Shown piece after piece: positions 7,541-16,300 of a stretch of DNA of 64,000 nucleotides (its first letter is position 1; every line of letters begins with the position of its first letter). Source of the stretch: CAZYTM01 sp964649725 (GTDB taxonomy: Bacteria > Desulfobacterota > Desulfuromonadia > Geobacterales > Geobacteraceae); contig CAZYTM010000001.1 in the NCBI GenBank assembly GCA_964649725.1, positions 682,001 through 746,000 of the forward strand, given 5' to 3'. The notes beneath the pieces are model-generated. The model searched no databases. It saw only the letters and a program-made list of their open reading frames with translations, and had not been told where the DNA came from. Made by a program: the position numbers and the translations under genes.

Positions 7541-7951
7541 ATGAAAACTGCATGGAAGATAATCACGTGCTTGCTGCTCATAGTCTCTGTCTGCCATGGC
7601 GGGGGTATCACCCATAAGGCTGAGCCCAGAGATGATGGCGGCTATACCCTGACTCTTGACGGCTCAATGCAGAGCTTAACGCCGATTACGGCTGAAGGAT
7701 TTTTCCCGAAGAAACACATCAATTACAAGATCGAACTCAAGGGAAAAGGAAAAGAATGGAGTTACAGGAACCAGCCAGGGTACTTCTATTCGTTCCCTGA
7801 GGATATCGACGCGAAGCCCCAATCATGGGACATGGGCTATGCATGGGTGGACGAGAACCGTAAGACGATTTATCTGAACTTTTACTGGGTTAAATCACCT
7901 GACGGTCTAACGGAGTCAGAAATCAATGGTGCATACAAAGTAAAGCGATAG
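7541..7951 (+). CDS. Secreted hypothetical protein (cassette 1)
   Basis: This 136-residue protein has an N-terminal signal peptide (hydrophobic run at about 8-19, likely cut after VCHG). The mature part is rich in aromatic residues and beta-type stretches, with GYFYSFPEDIDAKPQSWDMG in the middle and a TIYLNFYWV strand near the end. No family is recognised. It starts 22 bases after the cassette boundary and its stop overlaps the R' box of its attC, a compact arrangement typical of cassette genes. Confidence 0.75.
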   Translation: MKTAWKIITCLLLIVSVCHGGGITHKAEPRDDGGYTLTLDGSMQSLTPITAEGFFPKKHINYKIELKGKGKEWSYRNQPGYFYSFPEDIDAKPQSWDMGYAWVDENRKTIYLNFYWVKSPDGLTESEINGAYKVKR

Positions 7952-8014
7952 CACAACATGCGGCAACAGCGGTCTCCGCTGACGCTACGCCGCTGGTGCC
8001 TTGAGACGTTGAGC
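7951..8014 (+). repeat. attC-like site of cassette 1
   Basis: R' box GCACAAC at 7951-7957 and R'' box GTTGAGC at 8008-8014 enclose an imperfect palindrome. GGCA-AC-AGCGG pairs with CCGCT-GG-TGCC with a small internal loop, and a smaller hairpin (CAGCGG/CCGCTG) lies inside. Confidence 0.72.
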
Positions 8015-8028
8015 GAGAGAAATAAAGA

Positions 8029-8559
8029 ATGAGCAATCGAAGCAAGGTACTTCAAAACTGCCTCAAAGAACTACTGGCCCCACAGCTTGAGGACATTTCC
8101 TTCTCATTTGACGGGAAATATACGTTTCGATCCATAAATAGGACTCAGGAAACGGCAAGGATTATCGAATTCCAACCCGGCATCAAATCGTTGAGTGGAA
8201 AGTTTACAGTCAATTTGGGCATCTACTCACCGCAACATTTCGCAGGGCCTTCCGCGCCATCGGTTGAAGAAGCGACCACAGGCTACTGTCAATTTGCTAC
8301 ACGCCTTGGTTGCGCAAGAAGAATTGGCGGCTTTTGGCTCAGAGTATTTGGAGAGCCGGACAGATGGTGGAAGCAAATTCTCTACAAGCCACGAGATATC
8401 TGGTGGGACTACAGCGAAGAAAAACATAAGACAAGCAAAAGCGTGAGCGAATGTGCCGCTCTTATTCTTGATGTCGGTCTGGAGTGGCTTGAGAAAAAAG
8501 ATGATTTAGATGCCTTGCAAGCATTGCAGAACAACAACCAGGAAAAGAGAAAAGTCTAA
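8029..8559 (+). CDS. DUF4304-like protein (cassette 2)
   Basis: This 176-residue soluble protein resembles the DUF4304 family: an N-terminal helix (LQNCLKELLAPQLE), a segment reading RIIEFQPGIKS, then FTVNLGIYSPQHF, and a tryptophan-rich half with FWLRVFGEPDRWW. The family has no established biochemical role and is frequent in gene cassettes and variable loci. The ATG lies 20 bases after the cassette boundary and the stop directly precedes the attC. A role in defence or immunity is possible, but nothing in the sequence proves it. Confidence 0.75.
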   Translation: MSNRSKVLQNCLKELLAPQLEDISFSFDGKYTFRSINRTQETARIIEFQPGIKSLSGKFTVNLGIYSPQHFAGPSAPSVEEATTGYCQFATRLGCARRIGGFWLRVFGEPDRWWKQILYKPRDIWWDYSEEKHKTSKSVSECAALILDVGLEWLEKKDDLDALQALQNNNQEKRKV

Positions 8560-8560
8560 C

Positions 8561-8619
8561 GCTCAACCAGGCAGAAGCAGCGGCCTAAAAACCGCCGCTG
8601 TTCTCCCACCCCGTTAGAT
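8561..8619 (+). repeat. attC-like site of cassette 2
   Basis: R' box GCTCAAC at 8561-8567 and R'' box GTTAGAT at 8613-8619. The core stem CAGCGGC/GCCGCTG is perfect, with a 9-base loop. The R' box is the exact complement of GTTGAGC at the start of this same cassette. Confidence 0.8.
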
Positions 8620-8642
8620 TTAATAAAACAGAAATTTACCCT

Positions 8643-9809
8643 ATGACTGAATCAGAACAATACATAACGAAATTGAATTCGAATGTATTTTTTCGCGAAT
8701 TTTCATTTTCAAGGAATAAATTCTTTCCGAAACCAAAAGAAGAACTAGAATTTGCAGATCATGTAATTTGGATTGATGATCTACTGATTATATTTCAAGA
8801 GAAAGAGCGAAATATATCCAATGCCACTGATTCAGCTTCAGAGGAAAAGTGGTTTAATAAAAAAGTGGTTGGTGAGGCTACAAAACAGATCAGAGATACA
8901 TTGAAATATCTCCGAGATTACAAAGATATACATTTGCCAAATGAACGTAATCACACCTTAAATATCGCCACAGCTAAATTGACATCAATAGACAAGATTG
9001 TTCTTTACTCAGCAAGCTCAGCGCTACCAATTAAGTGTCGTAATAAGAAATATCATAATAGTTCATCAGTTGGCTTTATACATATCTTTCACTTTGACGA
9101 TTACTTAGGAATCTGTGAAACGTTAGTCACACCAGTAGAAATCCATCATTACTTATCTTATCGCGAAGAGTTAATTATAAAATGGACTAATAAAACAGAT
9201 CACCTTCCAGAATATGCTCTAGTAGGGCATTTTCTTTATGGTGATCTTTCAGTAGAGCCAAGTATTGAAAACAAGAATTATCTTACAGCGTTGAGAGATA
9301 ATAGAAATGAATGGGACTTTACCAATATAATCCGAACCTATGCTGACAGCATGACAGCTGATAAAAAATCACAAGATTATTACAAGATCATCACTGAGTT
9401 GGCAAAATTTAAGCGAACCGATTTTAAATTGTTCAAGGAACGTTTCGAATTAGCTAAAGATAAAGCAATGAAAAATGAGTTTGCGAGACCATATAGGATG
9501 ACAATACCGTGGACAGGATGCGGTTTTGTATTTGTTCCAATTACACAAGATATGATTAGTAGGAGAACGCAGGGCTTGTTAAATATCACTCTAGCGCACA
9601 AGTACGACCAAAAGCTTTCAAAGTGCATTGGATTATCATTTTCGCCGGAGGATGATAAAGTTTTCTACGTAGAGTGGTGTTATATCGAATTCCCTTGGGA
9701 ACATGACGAAGAAATGGAAAAGATGCTAAAAAAAAGTTTCCCATTTAGAAGTGTCAAAGAGCATTTTGTCCCGACCTACGTATTCGATAAGAGTCTAGAC
9801 AACCATTGA
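8643..9809 (+). CDS. Hypothetical protein with nuclease-like N-terminus (cassette 3)
   Basis: This 388-residue protein is low in GC and unlike its chromosomal neighbours. Near the N-terminus, FADHVIWIDDLLIIFQEKER (38-57) resembles a PD-(D/E)XK nuclease core: Asp39, then a beta strand ending in Gln52-Glu-Lys54. A helix follows with GEATKQIRDTLKYL. The C-terminal half has strands such as CIGLSFSP and VFYVEWCYIEFPW. The motif is suggestive only. If correct, it could be a restriction- or defence-type endonuclease, a common cargo of cassettes. The ATG is 30 bases after the cassette boundary. Confidence 0.75.
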   Translation: MTESEQYITKLNSNVFFREFSFSRNKFFPKPKEELEFADHVIWIDDLLIIFQEKERNISNATDSASEEKWFNKKVVGEATKQIRDTLKYLRDYKDIHLPNERNHTLNIATAKLTSIDKIVLYSASSALPIKCRNKKYHNSSSVGFIHIFHFDDYLGICETLVTPVEIHHYLSYREELIIKWTNKTDHLPEYALVGHFLYGDLSVEPSIENKNYLTALRDNRNEWDFTNIIRTYADSMTADKKSQDYYKIITELAKFKRTDFKLFKERFELAKDKAMKNEFARPYRMTIPWTGCGFVFVPITQDMISRRTQGLLNITLAHKYDQKLSKCIGLSFSPEDDKVFYVEWCYIEFPWEHDEEMEKMLKKSFPFRSVKEHFVPTYVFDKSLDNH

Positions 9810-9810
9810 A

Positions 9811-9862
9811 ATCTAACAATGCACTGGTGCGGTCAAGCCGCACAGCGCCGAAGCCGTTATAA
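9811..9862 (+). repeat. attC-like site of cassette 3
   Basis: R' box ATCTAAC at 9811-9817 and a terminal box GTTATAA at 9856-9862. The core stem pairs CTG-(G)-TGCGG with CCGCA-CAG, leaving one unpaired G of the kind that sets strand choice in attC folding. The terminal box no longer matches R', as expected where the next cassette or flanking DNA supplies the bases after the crossover. Confidence 0.72.
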
Positions 9863-9896
9863 CGAAAGTTGTTCTTCCCATTGCCCAGATTCATCT

Positions 9897-9910
9897 GCGC
9901 TGGGGAGCCA
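9897..9910 (+). repeat. attR core repeat
   Basis: GCGCTGGGGAGCCA, identical to the last 14 bases of tRNA-Asn. It is followed after 9 bases by a tRNA-type intrinsic terminator. Confidence 0.8.
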
Positions 9911-9919
9911 AATTTCCTG

Positions 9920-9954
9920 AAGGGCACTTTTCATAGAGAAAGTGCCCTTTTTTT
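9920..9954 (+). terminator. Intrinsic terminator, originally of tRNA-Asn
   Basis: AAGGGCACTTT and AAAGTGCCCTT form an 11-bp stem with an 8-base loop, followed by seven T. Its position just after the right att repeat indicates that it belonged to the tRNA before the element inserted. Confidence 0.88.
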
Positions 9955-9955
9955 G

Positions 9956-10308
9956 TCCATGAATTTAACGTTTATACAGCTAAACTGTCATGTAAATGCT
10001 TTCTGAAAGGGAGCGCCAATAGTCTTCATAGCTATTTCAGCCACGAATTAGCCGGCATTACAAAATCGTTCTGGTATAATAAAACTGGATAAATACTTGA
10101 ATACGGCGTAGAGTCAATACACTGACCTGCCACCCGAAATCATTTCTCATAGTCATTTCGAATTCCCTCTCTTTCCCGGTCATCTCCATCCACCTCTTTC
10201 GTCAAAGCCTTTGGAACAGTCTGCACAGTTACTATTGAGCTTTCCTCCCAGCTGAATTAAATCATTTTGGCCGGTCGCTCAAACTATGCAGTGAGTAAAG
10301 GACATTTA
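9956..10308 (+). promoter_or_regulatory. Leader of the glucan synthase gene with extended -10 promoter
   Basis: No gene is seen in this stretch. An extended -10 element, TGGTATAAT, lies at 10072-10080 without a clear -35. It would give a leader of about 220 bases before the likely GTG start at 10309, long enough to hold a regulatory structure, though none is recognised. Confidence 0.45.
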
Positions 10309-13300
10309 GTGGGCGCAGGAATTCTAATTGGGTACTTCGCAAAACAGGATGAAGCCCGGAGAGCACTGCGGGAACTGAAGAGGCAAGGTTTCAGCCGCAC
10401 CGCCTTGTTGCATAAGGATACGGACGGTCAACTCCATGTCTCTGATCCTTTCCTCCTGCGCCGTCTTTTCGGGGTGATCCTGGTGGCATCTCTTTGCGGG
10501 GGGATTGGCGGGATAGCCGCTCTGCTCCTGCATTGGCCGAAGTCACTTCCAGTATGGAATATTTCAACTCCCTTGGCATTGGTGCTGGAGTGGGGCGCTA
10601 TTGGTGCATTGGCAGCTCTCTTCTGGATACGACGTTCCAGATATGGCGTCGAGCAGCAGGTCCTGAACGATCATGTTCGCTGGCTTGTCTCCGGGGAGTC
10701 TGTTCTTATCCTCCAGGCGCCGGTCGAATCCTTACAGCGGCCGGTGGCTATGCTGCGGGAAAGCGTCGACACCCCTCCGGCGCTTTTTGTAATGCATCCA
10801 AAGCACGAGCGGCGGGCAGAGGTGCGTGGCCCATCGGTAAAGCTCTCGCCGGCACAACTGCAGGTGCATGCCGAGCGCCATGCAAGGGAGCAGCAGGTAG
10901 ACCCGAGGCCGCAGCATAACACCGAACTGCTCAAGCGTCTCAGGCAGTCCCGTAAATGGGTGCTGCAGGTTTGCGAGGATCTCAGCGCAGCGAACAGTCT
11001 GGAACAGAAAGTGACCCCCGCTGCTGATTGGATACTGGATAACGATTACATCCTGGAGGGGAACACCCGCGATGTGCTGTTGAATCTCCCCCGGCGCTTT
11101 TACCAGCAGCTGCCTTCTCTCACCTCTGAACCCTACCCAGGTCTACCATGTATCTACGATCTGGCCAAAAATCTGGTCTTCCATACGGAACTGCGTCTGG
11201 ACCGGGAGAATATCCTGGCTTATATAGCGTCCTATCAATCGGTGCGGACCCTGACGATTGGCGAACTCTGGGCAATCCCACAGATGCTCCGCGTAGCACT
11301 CATCGAAAGTATCCAGAACCTGGCTGTAACTGCTCTGACTAATCTGCGCGAGCGTCAGTTAGCAGACTTCTGGGCGAACCGGCTGATTGCAGCAAATCGC
11401 CGCGATTCCAACCAGCTCTTCGCACTTCTGGCGGAACTTGCTGCAACGGAGTCGAGTCCCACCCCCTATTTTGGGGCGCAGCTGGTCAGCCTGCTCTATG
11501 ACGAAGCGGCTGCGCTGGCTCCAGTCAAGAACTGGCTTGAGCGGACACTGAAAATAGCTCTGCACGACCTCAGCCTGCGTGAGCAGAACCGGCAGACCAG
11601 AGAGCAGTTGTCCTGCGGGAATGCCTTCACCAGCTTGCGCCAGCTGGCCCTGCTCGACTGGCGCGAGATATTCGAAAAGCTCAGCAGGGTGGAACAGGTG
11701 TTGCGCCATGATCCGGTAAGGGTCTATCCAAATATGGATTTTGCCAGCCGTGACCGTTGTCATCGCGCTATCGAAGAACTAGCCCGCTGTTCTGCCCAGA
11801 GCGAACAACATGTTGCAGAGCTGGTAGTCAGACTGGCGAAGCAGGCACAAAGTGAAGCAGCAACCGATGAACGACGCAGCCATGTCGGTTTCTGGCTGGT
11901 GGGGGAGGGTAGGGTTGAACTGTCCAGGCTGCTGGGAAGTCATGAATCGATAAGGTATCGCACCCTGGAATGGGTCTATCGTCACCATGCGCTACTCTAT
12001 GCTGTCGGAATCGTCAGCTTCACGTCGTTCATTTATATCATGATCGTTGCTTTAGTATCGATCGGATCTGTCGAACCGGTCCGATTGGCAGGTGTATTCC
12101 TGCTGCTTCTGATTCCGGTCAGTCAGCTGGCTGTGGAGGCTGTCAATTACCTGGTTACCAGACTTCTGCCCCCCCGGTCCCTGCCGAAAATGGATTACGA
12201 GGAATCGGGGATCCCAGATGCATTCCGCACCCTGGTAGTGGTGCCGATGATGCTGGTGAACGAGGAGACGGTCCGAGCCGAGGTGGAGAAGCTGGAGATT
12301 CGCTACCTGGCCAATAAGGAAGCAAATCTTCTATTCAGCCTCTTCTCCGACTACACCGATTCCGTCACACTTGCGCGTGATGATGACAGACAATTGATCA
12401 ATACCGCGAGGAAATGCCTGGAAGCACTCAACCTGCGTCATGGTGGCGAGCGTTTTTTCCTCTTCCATCGGGAGCGCACCTGGTGCAAATCCGAGCAAAA
12501 ATTCATCGGCTGGGAACGCAAACGGGGGAAACTGGAAGAGTTGAACCGCCTGATCGATGGTACGCGGGACGAAACCGCTGCATCGATAGTCTACGTTGGC
12601 GAGCCGGACCAGTTGTCGGACATCCGCTTTATCATTACCCTGGATAGCGATACCCAGCTGCCGCATGCTACTGCCCGGAGGATGGTCGAGACCCTGGCGC
12701 ACCCACTTAACCAGCCCCGTTTCGATGCGGCAGGTAATATCTTGGCAGGTAGTTACACTATTATCCAGCCCCGGGTCAGTCCGACCCTGCCGAGTACGAC
12801 TGCATCTAAATTCAGCCGGCTCTTTGCCGATGCTATCGGCGTTGACCCCTATACCCAGGCTGTCTCCGATGTCTATCAGGACTTAAGTGGTGAAGGTTCC
12901 TACCATGGCAAGGGGATCTACGATGTACGCGCTTTCAGCCGTATTTTGTCGGGACTCTTCCCTGAAGATTGGGTGCTGAGCCATGACCTGATCGAGGGTG
13001 CTCATGTCCGGGTAGGTCTCGCCAGTGATATTGAGCTTTTTGATGAATTCCCCCAAAGCTACCAGAGTTATACCAGCCGGGCCCATCGCTGGATCCGCGG
13101 TGACTGGCAGATCGCAGGGTGGATATTCCCCAGTGTCCCCCAGTCTGTTGGTGGCCGGGGTCCGAACCCGCTCTCCCTCTTTAACCGCTGGAAGATCCTC
13201 GACAACTTGCGTCGCAGCCTGCTGCCAGCTACCAGCCTCGGGCTGCTGATTGCCTCCTGGTTCATCTCTCCGAGGATCGGTGGAATTGCCACGCTGGTGG

Positions 13301-16300
13301 TAGGGATGCAGCTCCTTTTTCACCCTTTGGCACAGCCTTTTACCATGGCCACAACCCGTAAGGGGTTGATCTACTTCGACCTGGCGAAGGTCATGCACGA
13401 TCTGATGCGGGCAACTGCAGATGCTGCGTTGCTGCCGCACCAGGCAGCGGTCACCCTGGATGCCATTGCCCGGGCCTGCTACCGTCGCTTGATCTCCCGG
13501 CGAGGCCTACTGGAATGGATGGCCCAGGCAGCACTATGGCAGGCGTCCCGTCGGCAAACGCTCTTTGTCGCAACTCTGGCACTGGGAAGTCTCTTCAGTC
13601 TCATCGCGGGCTGGGCTATCTGGCTTGTCATGCCGGGCAGTCTGCCACAGGCCGCCCCCTGGCTCATACTCTGGTTTTTCTCGCCTCTATTCGGCTGGCT
13701 TCTGAACCTGCGCCCGGCAGAAGAGCAGCAACAGCCACTAGCGGAGGCTGACCGTACATTCCTCAGGCAGATCGCCCGACGAACCTGGCGCTACTTCTCC
13801 TCATTTGTCAACGCCGACACCACCTGGTTGCCCCCTGATAATTATCAGGTAGCCCATCAAAATCGTCTGGCCATGCGCACCAGTCCGACCAATATCGGCC
13901 TCTGGATGACCAGTGTTCTGGGTGCTCACGATTCCGGCTATCTGACCATCGATCAGGTCGTCGAAAGACTGACCAGCACCATGAAGACCTTGGACCGCCT
14001 GGAAAAATACGAGGGTAACCTGCTGAACTGGTACGACATCCAGACCCTTGAGCCACTTGAGCCTCGCTACGTCTCTGCCGTTGACAGCGGCAATCTTCTC
14101 GGCGCACTCTGGACACTTGGGCATGGGCTGGAAGAAATAATACATTCCCCCCTCCTCGACGGCAAAGCCATTGCCGGTTTTCTCGATACCGGTTCGATTC
14201 TGAAACAGGTAGCCGGGCAGGAACGTCGGGCCGGTTTCGATATCCGCATCCTGGACGAACTGTTGCACGACTGTGAATCTTCATCAGGCAATATTATTGA
14301 GCTACTGCGACTGCTGCGGAGAATCAAGGCAAACTTAAGGGTACCACTTGTCCCGGGAGGAGCGGCTTCATGGGCCGGGGAGATAGAAGAGCAGGTGGCT
14401 GCCTGGATTTTGCTGGCGGATCGCTATCTCATCTGGCTCGAAATCCTTGCCGAAAAGAGTGAAGCAGAGCTTGCCCAGCTGGGTCAGCCGGCGTTGCTAG
14501 CTATTCGCCAGGACCTCGCCCGTCCCCCATCCCTCTTCGAGCTTGCCCATGGCCGGATCGACTCGATCCAGATCATCAAAACTATTCGGGAGGAATCTCT
14601 TCGGGATGGCTCCTCAACCCTCGTCCCATGGCTCGACCGCGTTTCAGGGGCTTTCGTGACAGCACAATGGCTGGCCGGCGAAACCCTTGGCATGGCTGAA
14701 CGACTGATTATCAGTGTCAATGAGTTGTCGGCCGGTATGAACATGCAATTTCTCTATGACAAGGGGCGTAAGCTCTTTACCATCGGTTTCAATGTTTCCA
14801 CAGATGTCCCGGACGGCTCCTGTTATGACCTCCTGGCCAGCGAGGCTCGCTTCGGAAGTTTCGTCGCTATTGCCCGGGGCGATGTCCCGATGGAACACTG
14901 GTTCTCCATGGGCCGCCCATACGGGGCAATAGGGCGGCAGCGGGTATTGCTCAGCTGGGCCGGGACTGTTTTCGAATATCTGATGCCGCTTCTGTTTCAG
15001 CACTCATATGGCAACTCGCTGCTGGACAAGGCTGCCAGGGAAGCGGTGGCGGTGCAGATCGCCTATGGCCGGACGCGGCGTGTGCCTTGGGGGATCTCTG
15101 AATCAGCCTATGGCAATATGGACCTCAATAAGACCTATCAGTACAAGGCCTTCGGTGTTCCGTCGCTTGGATTGAAGCGTGGTCTGGAGGAGCAGCTGGT
15201 CGTTGCTCCCTATGCCACACTGTTGGCGCTGAATCTGGCCCCGAAAGAGACAGTACAGAATTTGAAGCAGCTGGACAGACTTGGGCTCCTCGGTGATTAC
15301 GGATATTACGAGGCGATCGATTACAGTCGTCAACCTCAACGTGACGGGAGACGCGGAGTTATTGTCGAAGCGTATATGGCCCATCACCAGGGGATGGCGT
15401 TTCTGGCAATGACCAATTTCCTCCATGGCAACCCGTTCCCTCGCCGCTTTCATAGCGATCCCAGGGTGCGCGCCTTTGAAGCCCTTCTGCAGGAACGTAT
15501 TCCTACCCTCCCCGCGGTGCACCTCACCTCTACCCGGCAGAGTAAGCCCGCTCTGGTGGATGTAGACCAGATAGCACCGGCTGAAAGCATCTTTGCCACG
15601 CCTCATACCGCTATCCCCCATAGTCTGCTGCTTTATAACGGCCGTTACGGTTTGATGGTCACCAACAGCGGTGGCGGGTACAGTCACTGGGGGGGGCGCG
15701 AACTCAGCCGCTGGCGTTCGGATCAGACCTGTGACAGCCATGGGACCTTCTGCTACATCCGCGAGGCCGATTCTGATCGCCTCTGGTCCAGCACCTGGCA
15801 TCCGGTAGGGGGGGAGGTTGATGGATATTCGGTCAGTTTTGCCCTTGACCGCGCCCTGTTCCGGCGAACCGATAATGGCATCCAGACGGAAACAGAGATC
15901 ATCGTCTCACCGGAAGATGATCTGGAGGTGCGCAGGATTACCCTGATCAACAGATCGGACCGCGCCCGCAAACTTGACATCACCAGCTACGTTGAACTCT
16001 CTATGGCTCCACACAACGCGGACCGGCAGCACCCGGCCTTCAACAAGCTGTTCATTCAGACCGAAGCGGTTCCCGAAATGCATGCTCTGCTCGCCTACCG
16101 GCGGCAGCGTAGCGAAAACGAATCGCCCTTCTATACTGCCCATCGCTTGACGTTTGATAATGCCGGGGAAGATTGTGCGGATGAAAAGAAGTGGCAGTTT
16201 GAAACCGATCGGGGACGTTTCATCGGCCGCGGCCGGACTCTTGCCAATCCTATGGGGGCGGTTCAAGAGCTTGGCAACAGTCAAGGTTTTGTCCTGGATC

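Larger units (their letters stand above)
7519..9856 (+). other. Three-cassette integron-type array without integrase
   Basis: Each unit has one plus-strand gene followed by an attC-like site. The first bases after each crossover box are complementary to the 3' box of the same unit: GTTGTGC (7518) with GCACAAC (7951), GTTGAGC (8008) with GCTCAAC (8561), and GTTAGAT (8613) with ATCTAAC (9811). That match is expected if each cassette once circularised and was inserted by recombination between G and T of the GTTRRRY box. Cassettes are 7519-8008, 8009-8613 and 8614-9856. No integron integrase occurs in the window. Confidence 0.78.
3610..9910. mobile_element. tRNA-Asn-integrated element with serine recombinase and cassette array
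   Basis: The boundaries are the 14-bp direct repeat GCGCTGGGGAGCCA at both ends; the left copy is the 3' end of tRNA-Asn. The interior is visibly more AT-rich than both flanks. The left arm (minus strand) encodes regulator, replication initiator, two small proteins and a serine recombinase in one coupled operon. The right arm (plus strand) holds three single-gene cassettes with attC-like sites. A tRNA-type intrinsic terminator directly after the right repeat shows where the intact tRNA locus continued before insertion. No relaxosome, capsid, Zot-type or conjugation genes are present, so this is best viewed as a small integrative, possibly mobilisable or satellite element of about 6.3 kb. Confidence 0.85.

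Noticed and set aside
15103..15801. A 232-codon minus-strand frame inside the glucan synthase gene, and several similar ones along it
   Set aside because: These follow from codon bias in the long sense gene. None has a recognisable motif.
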